A stretch of DNA of 64,000 nt from Marinobacter sp. F3R08 (GCF_018860425.1 NZ_JAHKPI010000008.1:124001-188000), one strand, 5' to 3'. Shown: positions 27,341-37,438, numbered from the stretch's first letter. Notes: a model not told the origin generated them from the sequence alone. Made by a program: numbers and translations.

Positions 27341-29827
27341 CTATTCCAGGCGTCGCAATAACAGCATGGGCGACACATTGAGCACAGGGCGCAACTGCCA
27401 ACGTCCAAACAGGGCCAGAACAACGGCACTGATCACCGGGATAGGCAGCACGACGTGCCAATGCCACTGGAACGTCCCTTCGAACATTCGGAACTGAAGC
27501 GCCCAGACGGCGGCTTCACCGGCAATTACACCCAACACTCCCGCAAAGCCCCCCAGCAATGCGAATTCCAGCATCGTGCTACGTACCAGAAGGCTCTGCC
27601 GACCACCCAGGGTTCTGAGCAGCGCGCCTTCCCGTTGCCGGTCCTGGAGCGTGGCACTTACCACCGCAGCCATCACCACGAGCGCCGCAGCCAGAATCAG
27701 CGCAAGAATCGCCTCAATGGCCTGGGTCACTTGCCGGACAATCTCCTGGATTCGCTCAATAATATTGTCTATTTCCAGCACGGAGACCGTCGGGAACTGC
27801 CTGGAAAACTCATTCAACGCCTCTTTCCTGTCTGAGGGCAGGTAAAAGCTGGTAATCCAAGTAGCCGGCATATCACTCAGGCCACCTTCCGGCGGGAAAG
27901 CCATATAGAAATTCGGCTTCATGCTGTCCCACTGAACCGTGCGGATACTGGTGACAGTTTCGGTGACCTTCTCCGAACCTATGGTGAACGTCAATCTGTC
28001 CCCCAACACCAGCCCAAGTTTTCCCGCCAGCTCGGCTTCAACGGAAACCCCTTCCCGCTGGTCGTCATCAAACCAGGTACCCTCAACAATCCGGTTATCC
28101 TCCGGCATCGTCGACATCCAGGTGAGGTTCAACTCGCGGTTAAGCGCGTTAACTCTCTCATCCTTACTGACAGCTTCCTTCACAGGCTTACCGTTCAGCT
28201 CGGTGAGGCGCCCGCGAACCATCGGGTACAGTTGATCCAGCGGCTGACCACGCGCCTCCCAGAACGCATCAACCTCCGCGACAGCGTCCGGCGCTATGTT
28301 GATCAGAAAATGGTTTGGAGCATCGTCAGGCAACTGGGCCTGCCAATCTGTTAATAAAGAGGTCCGGACCAGAATCAGCGTGGCCGCCAGCATCAACGTC
28401 ATTGCAAACACCGCAATTTGCGACAGACTCGCCCGGCGATGCCGGTACAGGCCTACCAGCGCAAGGCGCCAGGCGTTTCCGCCACCCCGGACTTTCCTCA
28501 AGGTGGCCACCAATAACCAACCGATCAGGCCCAGCGCGCCGAGCAGCAATGCAAGCCCGCCCAGGAGAGAGACCACAAGCGCCAGTTCACCAGCGTACAT
28601 CCAGACCAGACCGAAAACCGCCACGATGGCTATCATCATGTCCGGCAATGCCTCACGACCGGTTTCACCGGGTTGGCTACGCAACACTCGCATCGCAGGA
28701 ACGCGACGAAGGCGGCGCACAGGCGGATAGGCAAAGGCAAACAGTGAAACCAGTGCGGTCAGCAACGCAGGCACCAGAGCAGAAGGGTCCAGCTGGAAAT
28801 CCACCGGACGCTCCAGCACTTCACTCAACATACGCACCAGCAACCAGTAAAGCGGAATGGCCACCAGAAGACCGCCAATAATCCCGGTCGCCCCCCAGAG
28901 CGCCAGGCGCCTGAGGTAGAGACCCCCGATGCCGGCTCCGGTGAGGCCGAGCGTTTTGAGCAGTGCCACGGTATCCCGCTGAGACAAGGCGTATTGTCGA
29001 CTTGCCACCGCCACCGCTACAGCGGCAAGCAGGACCGCCAGGCTGCCACCAAGCAACAGGAATCGTTCGGCACGCTGCAGGGATCGGGAGAAGGTCTCCC
29101 CATCGCGTACACCCTCCCATTCATGGCTCGGCTCAAGTTGTGGCTGCAACCATTGGTAGTAAGCCTCAAGCGATGCTTCTTCACCGGCGAACAGATAGAC
29201 ATACTCAACCCGGCTGCCCTCCTGGACGACCCCGGTTGAGGCCACATCGTCCACGTGCATCATTACACGCGGCGCCAGGGCCGAGAGCCGGAACCCACCG
29301 TCGGGCTCACGAATGAGCAGACCGGAAACCGTCAAATTGAGATTACCAACTTCCAGTGAATCTCCGATCTCAAGATCCAGGAGCCGCAAAAGGCGCGGAT
29401 TGACCCAGACTTCGCCGGGCCCGGGCCCCTGTTTGACCTGCTCCCTGGTGGCGTCAGAATCCCGCTGGATTTCGATATCGCCCCGCAGCGGATATTCGTT
29501 GCTCACCGCCTTGACTGACACCAACTGGAAGTTGTCTGCACCAAACACCATGGTGGAGAACTCAACCATTCGACCGGTTTCCAGACCTCGATCGGATGCT
29601 TCCTGCAACCAGGCCCCGGGAATCGGACGGCCGTTTTCCGCTTCCAGCTGCCGATCTGCAGCCAGAAACGAGCTGGCAGAAGACACCAGAGTACGCTGTA
29701 ACTGGCTGGCGAACAGTGCGATGGTGGCAACGGTAGCTACGGCGATGATCAGGGCAGCCAGAACAACGCGAACATCCCGCTCTCGCCAATCCCGGCGAAC
29801 CGACATCAGTTTTTTTGCAGCAGCCAT
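27341..29827 (-). CDS. ABC transporter permease, FtsX/MacB type (YbbP-like)
   Basis: 828 residues with the duplicated FtsX layout: an N-terminal helix and large periplasmic domain, a block of three helices around residues 255-385, two more around 400-440, then another helix and periplasmic domain, and three closing helices from about 700. The first ATG overlaps the ATPase stop (TGATG). E. coli ybbA-ybbP has the same order and is also divergent from tesA, so this is the equivalent pair. MacB-like transporters of this kind move lipids or lipoproteins or drive envelope proteins; the substrate of YbbAP is unsettled. Confidence 0.92.
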   Translation of the reverse strand: MAAAKKLMSVRRDWRERDVRVVLAALIIAVATVATIALFASQLQRTLVSSASSFLAADRQLEAENGRPIPGAWLQEASDRGLETGRMVEFSTMVFGADNFQLVSVKAVSNEYPLRGDIEIQRDSDATREQVKQGPGPGEVWVNPRLLRLLDLEIGDSLEVGNLNLTVSGLLIREPDGGFRLSALAPRVMMHVDDVASTGVVQEGSRVEYVYLFAGEEASLEAYYQWLQPQLEPSHEWEGVRDGETFSRSLQRAERFLLLGGSLAVLLAAVAVAVASRQYALSQRDTVALLKTLGLTGAGIGGLYLRRLALWGATGIIGGLLVAIPLYWLLVRMLSEVLERPVDFQLDPSALVPALLTALVSLFAFAYPPVRRLRRVPAMRVLRSQPGETGREALPDMMIAIVAVFGLVWMYAGELALVVSLLGGLALLLGALGLIGWLLVATLRKVRGGGNAWRLALVGLYRHRRASLSQIAVFAMTLMLAATLILVRTSLLTDWQAQLPDDAPNHFLINIAPDAVAEVDAFWEARGQPLDQLYPMVRGRLTELNGKPVKEAVSKDERVNALNRELNLTWMSTMPEDNRIVEGTWFDDDQREGVSVEAELAGKLGLVLGDRLTFTIGSEKVTETVTSIRTVQWDSMKPNFYMAFPPEGGLSDMPATWITSFYLPSDRKEALNEFSRQFPTVSVLEIDNIIERIQEIVRQVTQAIEAILALILAAALVVMAAVVSATLQDRQREGALLRTLGGRQSLLVRSTMLEFALLGGFAGVLGVIAGEAAVWALQFRMFEGTFQWHWHVVLPIPVISAVVLALFGRWQLRPVLNVSPMLLLRRLE

Positions 29828-30555
29828 CAGTGCGCCATCTCCTGTTCGGCTTCCGGTTCGGTAAGAACGCCGGCTTCGATGTGAAATTGGCGGTTGCAGC
29901 GGGCTGCCAGCTGCTCATCATGGGTCACCATCACCAGGGTGGTGCCCTGCTCCCGGTTCAGAGCCATCAGAAGGTCGGAGACCGCCTGGCCGGTGCGATT
30001 GTCCAGGTTGCCCGTGGGCTCATCTGCGAACAGGATCAGTGGATCCGAGGCAAATGCCCTGGCGATGGCAACCCGCTGTTGCTCACCGCCGGAAAGCTGA
30101 CGGGGTGTGTGGGTCAGGCGCTGGCCCAGGCCGACCCGCTCCAGAAGCTCCCGCGCCCTATTCTCAGGTGACGCCATACCGGCAAGCTCCAGCGGTAACA
30201 TCACATTTTCCAGTGCTGTGAGTGCCGGCAAGAGCTGGAAGGACTGAAAAACAAATCCTACCCTGTGGGCCCGAAGTTTCGCCCGCTCATCCTCGCTGAG
30301 CTTGCTGATCACCGATCCATCCAGCTCAACCGTTCCATCGCTCGGGGTATCAAGACCTGCCAACAGGCCCAGCAGCGTTGTTTTACCCGACCCGGAACGC
30401 CCGACAATGGCTACGGACTCTCCGCGATTGATTTCGAGGTTGACCCCCTGCAAGATCGTCAGCGTATCGGTTTCAACACTGACGCGGTGAGTCAGGTTAT
30501 TTACCCGTAACATTGGGCTTCGGCTATCCGGGTTAACATTAGTCATCTGATTCAC
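29827..30555 (-). CDS. ABC transporter ATPase (YbbA-like, LolD/MacB class)
   Basis: 242 residues. Complete ATPase: Walker A GRSGSGKTT, signature LSGGEQQRVAIARA, Walker B LILFADEPTGNLD, switch histidine MVTHDE. The GTG at 30555 is chosen as the start because GGGAG stands six bases upstream; the ATG at 30546 would give nearly the same protein. It is translationally coupled to the permease. The closest named relative is YbbA, by sequence type and by its place beside tesA. Confidence 0.93.
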   Translation of the reverse strand: MNQMTNVNPDSRSPMLRVNNLTHRVSVETDTLTILQGVNLEINRGESVAIVGRSGSGKTTLLGLLAGLDTPSDGTVELDGSVISKLSEDERAKLRAHRVGFVFQSFQLLPALTALENVMLPLELAGMASPENRARELLERVGLGQRLTHTPRQLSGGEQQRVAIARAFASDPLILFADEPTGNLDNRTGQAVSDLLMALNREQGTTLVMVTHDEQLAARCNRQFHIEAGVLTEPEAEQEMAH

Positions 30556-30609
30556 GGAATCTCCCTGTCCTGGGTCCTGAAAGCGGTTTAAAAGGTGTAT
30601 TGGTTCTCT

Positions 30610-31239
30610 ATGCATACGGCATTGGTATACGTCAGATCAATTCTATTTCTCGGGTTTGCGCTGCTATCGCTGCCAGCGATGGCCAGTCAGAACACGCTGC
30701 TGATTATCGGTGACAGTCTCAGTGCTGCCTATGGGGTCCCCTCCGAAACGGCCTGGGTACAGTTGCTGCGCAATCGCTTGCAAAGCAATGGTCTCGAGGG
30801 CTGGGCCGTGGTCAATGCCAGTATCAGCGGAGAGACCACCGATGGCGGGGCCCGCCGCTTACCGGAACTGCTTGAGGAAAACGACCCGGAAGTGGTTGTA
30901 ATCGAACTGGGTGGCAATGACGGCCTTCGTGGTTTTCCACCCAATGTCATTGAATCCAATCTCGCCTCCATGATTGAAAAGGTTCAGGGTTCAGGCGCCC
31001 GCGCGATCCTTGTTGGCATGCAGATACCTCCCAATTACGGACAGAGATACACAGAAATGTTCGCCAACATCTACCCGAAACTGTCAGACCGCTACAACAC
31101 CGATCTGGTTCCCTTCTTTCTGGACGGCATCTACAACCAGGACAACCTGATGCAGGACGACGGTATTCATCCCACGGAAGAAGCCCAGGTCAGGCTCCTG
31201 GATAACGTCTGGCCGGTAATACGTCCGATACTTCAGTAA
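30610..31239 (+). CDS. tesA: Arylesterase / lysophospholipase TesA (GDSL hydrolase)
   Basis: 209 residues, periplasmic, with a signal peptide ending near PAMAS. All SGNH blocks are present: IGDSLSAAYG with the nucleophile serine, the block II Gly (SISGETT), the GGND asparagine, and DDGIHPT with the catalytic Asp and His. TesA-type enzymes act as thioesterase, arylesterase and lysophospholipase. It is divergent from the ybbA-like gene as in E. coli, with the two promoters in the short gap. The ATG at 30610 was chosen over the GTG at 30595; neither has a strong ribosome site. Confidence 0.95.
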   Translation: MHTALVYVRSILFLGFALLSLPAMASQNTLLIIGDSLSAAYGVPSETAWVQLLRNRLQSNGLEGWAVVNASISGETTDGGARRLPELLEENDPEVVVIELGGNDGLRGFPPNVIESNLASMIEKVQGSGARAILVGMQIPPNYGQRYTEMFANIYPKLSDRYNTDLVPFFLDGIYNQDNLMQDDGIHPTEEAQVRLLDNVWPVIRPILQ

Positions 31240-31246
31240 GCCAGGT

Positions 31247-32212
31247 TCAGTTTATCTGCTGAAGAAAAGCCAGGGCTCGTCGCTCGGACCAGTAACACCC
31301 ATCCCGGGCATGCTCGACAAACCCTACGTGGCCACCCCAGCGCGGAGCTTCCAGGCTCACGTGGGCACCCAGTTGTTGTCGAGATTCCGGAAAACACCGG
31401 GAAGACAGGAACGGATCATCGGCGGCATTGACCATCAGTGACGGCACCCGGATATCCTTCATCCTCGTCAGTGCCGAACATTGAGCCCAGTAATCCCGGG
31501 CATCACGAAAACCGTGCAACGGTGCCGTATATCGATCATCAAATTCATGAAACGTGCGGATGGCATCGAAGCCTGAAACATCAATCAGCTCCGGATAATG
31601 TTCCGCCTTCCCCTGCATCTTCACTTTAAGATCGCTCAGAAAACGCTGCATATAGATTTTGCGGCTGGGTAGCGCCAGCATATCGGCGCTGCCAGCCAGA
31701 TCGCAGGGAACAGAATAGGCAACCGCGCCGCAGATCCGGCTGTCTACCCGCTCGCTCTGCTCACCAAGATAGAGCAGAGTCAGGTTACCGCCCATGCTGA
31801 AACCCGACATAAACACGGTTTCGTAGTTGTCTGCCAGGCCCCGATTAACAACCAGAGCAAGATCTCCGGTAGCACCACTGTGGTAAAACCGGGGTTGCCG
31901 GTTCATCACGCCCCCGCAAGAGCGGAAATTCCAGGCCAGAACATCCCATCCCTCCCGCAACAGGGCACGGGTAAGACCGAGCACATAGGGCCGTCGACTG
32001 TGACCTTCGAGACCGTGGGACACAATCGCCAGGCGACGACTGCCCTGCCGATACCAGTCCAGATGCAGTTCATCGTCATCTGGTGTGGCAATAACCTCAG
32101 TTTCCGGATCCACCATTGGCACTCTGCGAAACAGTGTCGGCCAGACGGACTGGACATGACCGTTACGTAGCCACGGCGGTGGGCGATAATGAAGGGTCCT
32201 GCTTTCGTACAA
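31247..32212 (-). CDS. Alpha/beta hydrolase, YheT family
   Basis: 321 residues. The YheT N-terminus is clear (PPPWLRNGHVQSVWPTLFRR). Nucleophile elbow GFSMGGN, oxyanion region SHGLEGHSRRPY, an acid near NAADDPFLS and the histidine in WGGHVGFVEH complete the catalytic triad. No signal peptide is seen, so it is cytoplasmic. YheT proteins are predicted esterases with no agreed physiological substrate. It converges with tesA across a 7-base gap. Confidence 0.9.
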   Translation of the reverse strand: MYESRTLHYRPPPWLRNGHVQSVWPTLFRRVPMVDPETEVIATPDDDELHLDWYRQGSRRLAIVSHGLEGHSRRPYVLGLTRALLREGWDVLAWNFRSCGGVMNRQPRFYHSGATGDLALVVNRGLADNYETVFMSGFSMGGNLTLLYLGEQSERVDSRICGAVAYSVPCDLAGSADMLALPSRKIYMQRFLSDLKVKMQGKAEHYPELIDVSGFDAIRTFHEFDDRYTAPLHGFRDARDYWAQCSALTRMKDIRVPSLMVNAADDPFLSSRCFPESRQQLGAHVSLEAPRWGGHVGFVEHARDGCYWSERRALAFLQQIN

Positions 32213-32236
32213 TTTTTAACCTTTCATATCAGGGGG

Positions 32237-32265
32237 TTGACCCCGTAAATCAAAGCGCTTAATAT
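32237..32265 (+). promoter_or_regulatory. Sigma-70 promoter of the first tRNA-Asn gene
   Basis: TTGACC (32237-32242), 17 bases, TAATAT (32260-32265), followed by GCGCGCC. The same arrangement precedes the second tRNA-Asn copy. A GC-rich discriminator after the -10 box is typical of stable-RNA promoters under stringent control. Confidence 0.8.
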
Positions 32266-32284
32266 GCGCGCCACTTGATGCTGT

Positions 32285-32360
32285 TCCCCGATAGCTCAGT
32301 TGGTAGAGCAACGGACTGTTAATCCGTTTGTCGCTGGTTCGAGCCCAGCTCGGGGAGCCA
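32285..32360 (+). tRNA. tRNA-Asn (GTT), copy 1
   Basis: 76 bases with encoded CCA. The acceptor stem TCCCCGA pairs with TCGGGGA and the T-loop GGTTCGAGCC is standard. The anticodon GTT is at 32318-32320. Identical to copy 2 at 44062-44137. A terminator follows. Confidence 0.98.
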
Positions 32361-32370
32361 CTTATTCCGA

Positions 32371-32406
32371 AGCGCCGCTGTTTCTTACGAACCAGCGGCG
32401 TTTTTC
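32371..32406 (+). terminator. Intrinsic terminator after tRNA-Asn copy 1
   Basis: CGCCGCTG-TTTCTTACGAAC-CAGCGGCG followed by TTTTTCG. It also lies just past the stop of the leftward apeB gene. Confidence 0.85.
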
Positions 32407-32416
32407 GTTTCAGGCG

Positions 32417-33706
32417 TCAGAAAATCTGCTTACGCTGCATGAATTCAGTCAGCACTCGAAAGAGCGTGAAGCCATCCTCGGCCCCAATCAGCTCACGTAT
32501 GGAATGCATCCCGAACTGGGGCACCCCAATATCGAGTGTGGTGACGCCAAGGTTTCCCGCCGTCAGTGGTCCGATGGTACTGCCACAACCCATATCGCTT
32601 CGCACCACAAACGTCTGATGCGGCAGGCCCAACTCATCGCTGATATGGCGATACACACCGGCGGACCGGCTATTGGTAGCATAGCGCTGGTTGTGATTGA
32701 CCTTGATGACCGGGCCCTGATTCAGAATCGGCCCGTGATTCTCATCGTGCTTGTCCATATAGTTCGGATGAACACCGTGGGCGTTATCCGCCGACACCAT
32801 CATTGAGCGGGCAATGGCCCGTGCTTTACCCGCACCGACCCAGCGATCCAGAACCGCCGTCAGGAAAGGCCCCTGGGCACCCTCCGCCGACACACTGCCT
32901 ACCTCTTCGTGATCGTTGCAGACCAACAACGCGGCTTCGTCGCCAGAGGTTTCCAGCAGCGACTGAAGTCCTATGTAACAACTGAGCAGGTTATCCAGGC
33001 GGGCCGAAGCAATGAAATCATCGCGCAGCCCCACAAATGAGGCCTCATGAGCATCGTAGAAACTCAGCTCGTAGCCCAGAACCTTGCGAATCTTGAGGCC
33101 CGATTCGGTTTCAATCTGGTGCGATAACAAATCTTCGAAGCTGGTGCTGTCGCTGTCAGGAACCTGCATCAAAACGGGCGGCAGGTCAGTCTGGGCATTG
33201 ACTGTCCGGTTGCTGTTGGCCTCCCGGTCCAGGTGAATCGCAAGGCTGGGAATGAACGCCATCGGTTTGATGAAATCCACCAGGGTATCCCGCACCTTGC
33301 CGTCTTCATCCAGCACGGTCACCCGACCGGCAAGCGACAGATCCCGGTCAAACCAGGGATTCAGCAGAACACCGCCGTAAACCTCCACACCAAGCTGGAA
33401 AAAACCCTTGCGGCGAAGCTCTGGATTTGGCTTGACCTTCAGGCAGGGGCTATCTGTGTGCGCGCCCACCATGCGGATACCGGATGTGGTGACATCGTTC
33501 GTGCCCGAGCGAAACGCAACAATCGAAGACCCATTGCGGATAACGTAGTAGCCCTGATTACTCTCCAGCGACCAGTCTTCCCGCTCATCGAGTTCCTGAA
33601 ACCCGGCCGCATGCAATCGTTGCTTCATGGCCTCCACCGCATGCCAGGGCGTTGGGGAAGTGTTCAGAAACTTCAATAAATCTTTGTTAAATTCAGCGTG
33701 TTCCAT
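32417..33706 (-). CDS. apeB: M18 family aminopeptidase
   Basis: 429 residues, the usual length of bacterial M18 aminopeptidases (ApeB/DAP2 type), which remove N-terminal residues, often acidic ones, with two metal ions. Ligand and catalytic motifs are intact: [47 protein letters not shown], and the C-terminal [13 protein letters not shown] and [14 protein letters not shown]. The ATG at 33706 follows AGGGA at 5-base spacing; the frame extends further upstream only by overlapping the divergent gene. Confidence 0.96.
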   Translation of the reverse strand: MEHAEFNKDLLKFLNTSPTPWHAVEAMKQRLHAAGFQELDEREDWSLESNQGYYVIRNGSSIVAFRSGTNDVTTSGIRMVGAHTDSPCLKVKPNPELRRKGFFQLGVEVYGGVLLNPWFDRDLSLAGRVTVLDEDGKVRDTLVDFIKPMAFIPSLAIHLDREANSNRTVNAQTDLPPVLMQVPDSDSTSFEDLLSHQIETESGLKIRKVLGYELSFYDAHEASFVGLRDDFIASARLDNLLSCYIGLQSLLETSGDEAALLVCNDHEEVGSVSAEGAQGPFLTAVLDRWVGAGKARAIARSMMVSADNAHGVHPNYMDKHDENHGPILNQGPVIKVNHNQRYATNSRSAGVYRHISDELGLPHQTFVVRSDMGCGSTIGPLTAGNLGVTTLDIGVPQFGMHSIRELIGAEDGFTLFRVLTEFMQRKQIF

Positions 33707-33827
33707 GATGTCCCTGATTGAAAGATAATTGCGACAACAGTATGGCACGAAGCCACAAAGCCTCATAATGGATGAACGCACATTCCCTGACACGGGACCA
33801 CAAATCAACGACAACCGGGAGCTGAAC

Positions 33828-34316
33828 GTGCCTGCACCGAAATTTCTCGACATCGAGTATTGCCAGACCGATGACGCCCTTTTTCCAACGGCCATGGCCT
33901 GGTCACTTGAAGACGGCAGGATGAAAACGGTCGTGATTGCCCCTTCCGACGACTGGCTTCCAGACGACGGCGATTTGGGGGACCTGGATCTCATGTATCT
34001 TGAAGAACAAGGCGTGCCACTGATCGAACTGGTCCGGGAACTGCACCAGGATCTGCCAGATCAGACAGTCTTTGTGGATGGACTGGATCCGGACGAAATC
34101 CTTGTTGACCTGATCTTTACCGCTGTAGCACAGGAAGCCCCCTTCGAGATTGCCCCCATCGGTGAGCTCATAACCGGCCTGGACAGCGAAACCCTGGAAG
34201 ACCGTCGACGTCAACTTCTGTTCGAGGAAAGCCTGGAGCCGCAACTGCCTGAAAACGGCGTCTACGCCCTGCTTCTGATGGCCCGCGAGGAAGGTCTGTT
34301 CGACGAGGACCTGTAA
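33828..34316 (+). CDS. Degenerate DnaQ-like exonuclease-fold protein (tentative)
   Basis: 162 residues from the GTG at 33828, chosen for the CGGGAG six bases upstream and because resemblance starts right there; the ATG at 33768 would add 20 residues. The layout follows small 3'-5' exonuclease-like proteins: FLDIE at the start (Asp and Glu of the first exonuclease motif), a WSLEDG strand, an APSDDWLPD segment, and [17 protein letters not shown] at the second-motif position. The third-motif His/Asp, normally near the end, is not visible ([15 protein letters not shown] instead). It may be catalytically dead. The protein is strongly acidic. The alternative is an unrelated conserved hypothetical. 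Confidence 0.7.
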   Translation: MPAPKFLDIEYCQTDDALFPTAMAWSLEDGRMKTVVIAPSDDWLPDDGDLGDLDLMYLEEQGVPLIELVRELHQDLPDQTVFVDGLDPDEILVDLIFTAVAQEAPFEIAPIGELITGLDSETLEDRRRQLLFEESLEPQLPENGVYALLLMAREEGLFDEDL

Positions 34317-34420
34317 CCGGGTCAAATCGACACAGGGAAGTGTGACACGGGTCGACGTAACAAACGGTTACACAAGGCAGAATCAGCCCGTAGCCGCCCA
34401 CGTCAGGAAGCCCGATAACA

Positions 34421-35029
34421 ATGAACAAGGTTGTGCGAACACCCCTCGTCTTTTCACTAGTCCCTGCCCTTCTTATCGCCGCTCAGACCGCCATGGCTCA
34501 GGAGACGCCACGGGCAGACAAACACTACATCGGCCTGCTGGCAACCGTTTACAACCATCGCACCATCGGTGAAAGCACCACAGAAACTGCCTGGGGTTCC
34601 GGCGGGACCCTCGTCGTCGGTAGCCATATAACCGATCTGTTTCATGCCGAGTTGCGTGCTGGCGCCGGCCTCAAAGACGCTGACGTACCCAACAGCGACC
34701 TGAGCCTCACCGTTGACTACTTTGCGAGTTGGTACATGGGCCTGCACTACCCCATCACCAGCTACGCGAACCTCTACGGTCAGTTCGGCTTCTCCTACAT
34801 TCACGGTGAAGGCGACATCAGCGATCCCGCAAACGATCGCAACAACGCCTACCTTGATTTCGAGGGCGATTTTCCGGATAGCGGCTTCAGCGTGAGTTGG
34901 CTGGCTGGCCTCGACTTTGCCGTGATGGACAACACATACCTGGTGCTTGAAGGCGGCAAGCTGTTTAAAGATACCGGTTCAGATGTGAACACATTCCAGT
35001 TCTCTGGCGGCGTGCGCTACGAATTCTGA
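34421..35029 (+). CDS. Small outer-membrane beta-barrel protein
   Basis: 202 residues. The signal peptide is cut near TAMAQE. The mature part shows about eight amphipathic strands of the OmpW/OmpX-like kind (HYIGLLATVYNH, GTLVVGSHI, LFHAELRAGAGL, ASWYMGLHYPI, LYGQFGFSYIHGEG) and ends VRYEF, a standard barrel C-terminus. A weak AGGAAG precedes the start. Transport or adhesion function cannot be told. It is a single gene converging on rlmKL. Confidence 0.82.
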   Translation: MNKVVRTPLVFSLVPALLIAAQTAMAQETPRADKHYIGLLATVYNHRTIGESTTETAWGSGGTLVVGSHITDLFHAELRAGAGLKDADVPNSDLSLTVDYFASWYMGLHYPITSYANLYGQFGFSYIHGEGDISDPANDRNNAYLDFEGDFPDSGFSVSWLAGLDFAVMDNTYLVLEGGKLFKDTGSDVNTFQFSGGVRYEF

Positions 35030-35060
35030 ACAGGCAGGAGAGATTGCCCCTCCTGCCTGT
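35030..35060. terminator. Bidirectional stem-loop between the barrel gene and rlmKL
   Basis: Perfect 11-bp inverted repeat ACAGGCAGGAG / CTCCTGCCTGT with a 9-base loop in the gap between convergent genes. No T-run on either strand. Confidence 0.65.
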
Positions 35061-35070
35061 ACGCTGATGC

Positions 35071-37245
35071 TCAGGCCTTGTGCCGAATGTGCCAGCACCG
35101 ATGAATCCGCGAGTTCCGCTGAAAATCCTTATCCAGAGTATCCCGCGTAACCTCGGTAACCTCATACTCACTTTCCAGCGACTCATCCAACTTGAACCTC
35201 CGAAAATTATTGGAAAAAATCAGCAATCCATCGGAGCTCAGTCGCGCCATCGCCTGACGGACCAGCGTCGGATGGTCCTTCTGAATATCCAGCACGCCGG
35301 CCATACGGGCAGAATTCGAGAAGGTTGGCGGATCCATGAAAATCAGATCAAACCGCTGATCCATTGTCTTGCGATCCGCCAACCAGGCCAGACAGTCTGC
35401 CTGTTCGACCCGATGCTTCTTCGGATCAGCGCCGTTCAGGGCAAGATTGTCCTCTGCCCAACCAACATAGGTTTTCGACATATCCAGGCTCAGTGAGCGG
35501 CTGGCACCTCCCACCACGGCATGCACAGTGGCCGCACCGGTATAACAGAACAGATTCAGGAAACGTTGGTTCGCCGAATTCTGCTGAATCCACTGGCGCA
35601 CCGGCCGATGATCCAGAAACAGACCGGTATCCAGATAATCTTTCAGGTTCACCTTGAGCACACAACCATGTTCGTGAACCTTGAAAAACTCGCCACTGAC
35701 AGCTTGTTTCTCATACTGATTGGTGCCTGTCTGACGCTGACGCTGCTTGCAGACCAGGTTCTCCCTATCGATCCCCAGAGCTTCAGGGATGACAGCCAGC
35801 GCTTCCGCAAGTCGCTCCCGCGCCGATCGCTCGTCCACCGATTTAGGGGCCGCGTACTCCTGGATATGTACCCTCTCTTCATACATATCGATGGCCAGAG
35901 CGAACTCCGGCATATCCGCGTCATAAAGGCGGTAACAGCCAATCCCCTGCTTTCTCGCCCACTGACCGATCGTCTTCATGTTTTTCTTCAATCGGTTACG
36001 AAGCATGGCAGCGCGTTCATCATTGGCAATTCTGGGGGTGACCTCTCCGGGAATATCTGGCCCTCGTGGTGTCCTGGCACTGGCTTCATTGATTTCGAAG
36101 AGCAACAACTGAGCGGGCAGCTTGCCATTGAACAGGCGATACTGCTTGTTGCTGCGCAAACCGATGGATTTACCGAATTCAGGCGCCCCCGTAAAGACAC
36201 CCAGTCGCCAGCCGGATACCACGCGTTTCACGGCATCACCCAGTGCCTGATAAAGAGCCCCCAACTCTTTGCGCTCACTCAGCCGTTCACCGTACGGCGG
36301 GTTGGTCAACACAAGTCCCTGTTGCGCCCACTCACCGTCCAGCTGCAGATCGTCAACAGCGCGCGTCTCAACATGAAGAATGCTGTCCAGTCCGGCCCGC
36401 TGAATATTTTTCCAGGCTGTCGCTATAACCCGACTGTCCTGATCAAATCCTGCCAACCTGGGAATGCGTTTCTGCTTACCCTCATGGGCACGACGCTCCG
36501 CTTCCTGGCGCAGAGACAGCCACAGATCCGGCTGGTGGCCGGGCCATTGCTCAAAACCGAATCGCTCCTGCTTGCGCCCGGGCGCCATGTCCAATGCCAT
36601 CATGGCAGCCTCGATCACCAGGGTGCCGGAGCCACACATGGGATCTACAAAGTCACCGCCAGCTGCGGCAATTTCAGGCCAGCCGGCCCGCATCAGAAGA
36701 GCAGCAGCGAGGTTCTCTTTCAGAGGCGCGAGACCCTGGTCGGTCCGATAGCCACGCATGTGCAGGCTGTGACCGCTTAGATCAATCCCTAACGACAAAC
36801 GCCCCCGGTTAAGACGAGCCGACACAATCACATCAGGATTCTTTGCATCCACCGAAGGCCGTGGACCACCGTTCGCCTGAAAGCGATCAACAATGCCATC
36901 CTTGACGCGCTGAGCCCCGTACTGGGTGTTTCGAATGGCTTCATTCTGACCAAGGAATGTGACCCGGAAACTGCCATGCACCGGAATGTGCTGCTGCCAG
37001 TCCATGTGAACAACCCCGTCGTAGAGCTGATCGCCGCTGTTGGCATCCACTTCATCAATATGAAGGATCACACGGTTAGCCAGGCGTGACCACAGGCAAG
37101 CCCGATAACCACCCTCCAGAGAGCCTTCCACCCAGACACCGGCCGGCGCATTGCGCACGGTTTCCAGACCGAACGTACTGAGCTCGTCCGCCAGAAGGTA
37201 TTCCACTCCCTTCGGGCAGGTTACGAAAAAGACAGATTTGGACAA
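35071..37245 (-). CDS. rlmL: Bifunctional 23S rRNA methyltransferase RlmKL
   Basis: 724 residues, fused as in E. coli. A THUMP domain (about 45-155) is followed by the RlmL half, which makes m2G2445, with DPMCGSGTLVIEAA for S-adenosylmethionine and LTNPPYGERL as the catalytic NPPY. The C-terminal RlmK half makes m7G2069, with LNLFCYTGAATVHA and FMDPPTFSNS. The start is a TTG at 37245, fixed by AGGAG six bases upstream and by the conserved MSKSVFFVTCPKGVE start; no ATG is available there. Confidence 0.96.
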   Translation of the reverse strand: MSKSVFFVTCPKGVEYLLADELSTFGLETVRNAPAGVWVEGSLEGGYRACLWSRLANRVILHIDEVDANSGDQLYDGVVHMDWQQHIPVHGSFRVTFLGQNEAIRNTQYGAQRVKDGIVDRFQANGGPRPSVDAKNPDVIVSARLNRGRLSLGIDLSGHSLHMRGYRTDQGLAPLKENLAAALLMRAGWPEIAAAGGDFVDPMCGSGTLVIEAAMMALDMAPGRKQERFGFEQWPGHQPDLWLSLRQEAERRAHEGKQKRIPRLAGFDQDSRVIATAWKNIQRAGLDSILHVETRAVDDLQLDGEWAQQGLVLTNPPYGERLSERKELGALYQALGDAVKRVVSGWRLGVFTGAPEFGKSIGLRSNKQYRLFNGKLPAQLLLFEINEASARTPRGPDIPGEVTPRIANDERAAMLRNRLKKNMKTIGQWARKQGIGCYRLYDADMPEFALAIDMYEERVHIQEYAAPKSVDERSARERLAEALAVIPEALGIDRENLVCKQRQRQTGTNQYEKQAVSGEFFKVHEHGCVLKVNLKDYLDTGLFLDHRPVRQWIQQNSANQRFLNLFCYTGAATVHAVVGGASRSLSLDMSKTYVGWAEDNLALNGADPKKHRVEQADCLAWLADRKTMDQRFDLIFMDPPTFSNSARMAGVLDIQKDHPTLVRQAMARLSSDGLLIFSNNFRRFKLDESLESEYEVTEVTRDTLDKDFQRNSRIHRCWHIRHKA

Positions 37246-37417
37246 AGGTAACTCCTGGTTCGTCAGCGACTTTTGGTAAGTTTCCGGAATAACGGCTGTT
37301 CCCGGAATGGCTGCAATTCTTTTAGTTCACATAACTATAAAAAAAGCGTCATTTAGATGAAATAATTAGTGTACATCGGCTCAATGTTCGACTTACCTTG
37401 TAGATGACGCGTCGTTC

Positions 37418-37438
37418 CGGAAGGCAATTATCCTTCCG
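37418..37438. repeat. Inverted repeat in the rmf upstream region
   Basis: CGGAAGG-CAATTAT-CCTTCCG, a 7-bp perfect dyad 127 bases before rmf, inside the 319-base gap 37246-37564. The gap must hold the rlmKL and rmf promoters. The dyad could be an operator or a leader hairpin. Nothing else definite was seen there. Confidence 0.5.

Noticed and set aside
35521..36780. 419-codon frame on the plus strand inside rlmKL
   Set aside because: Antisense to conserved methyltransferase motifs and without any recognisable domain.
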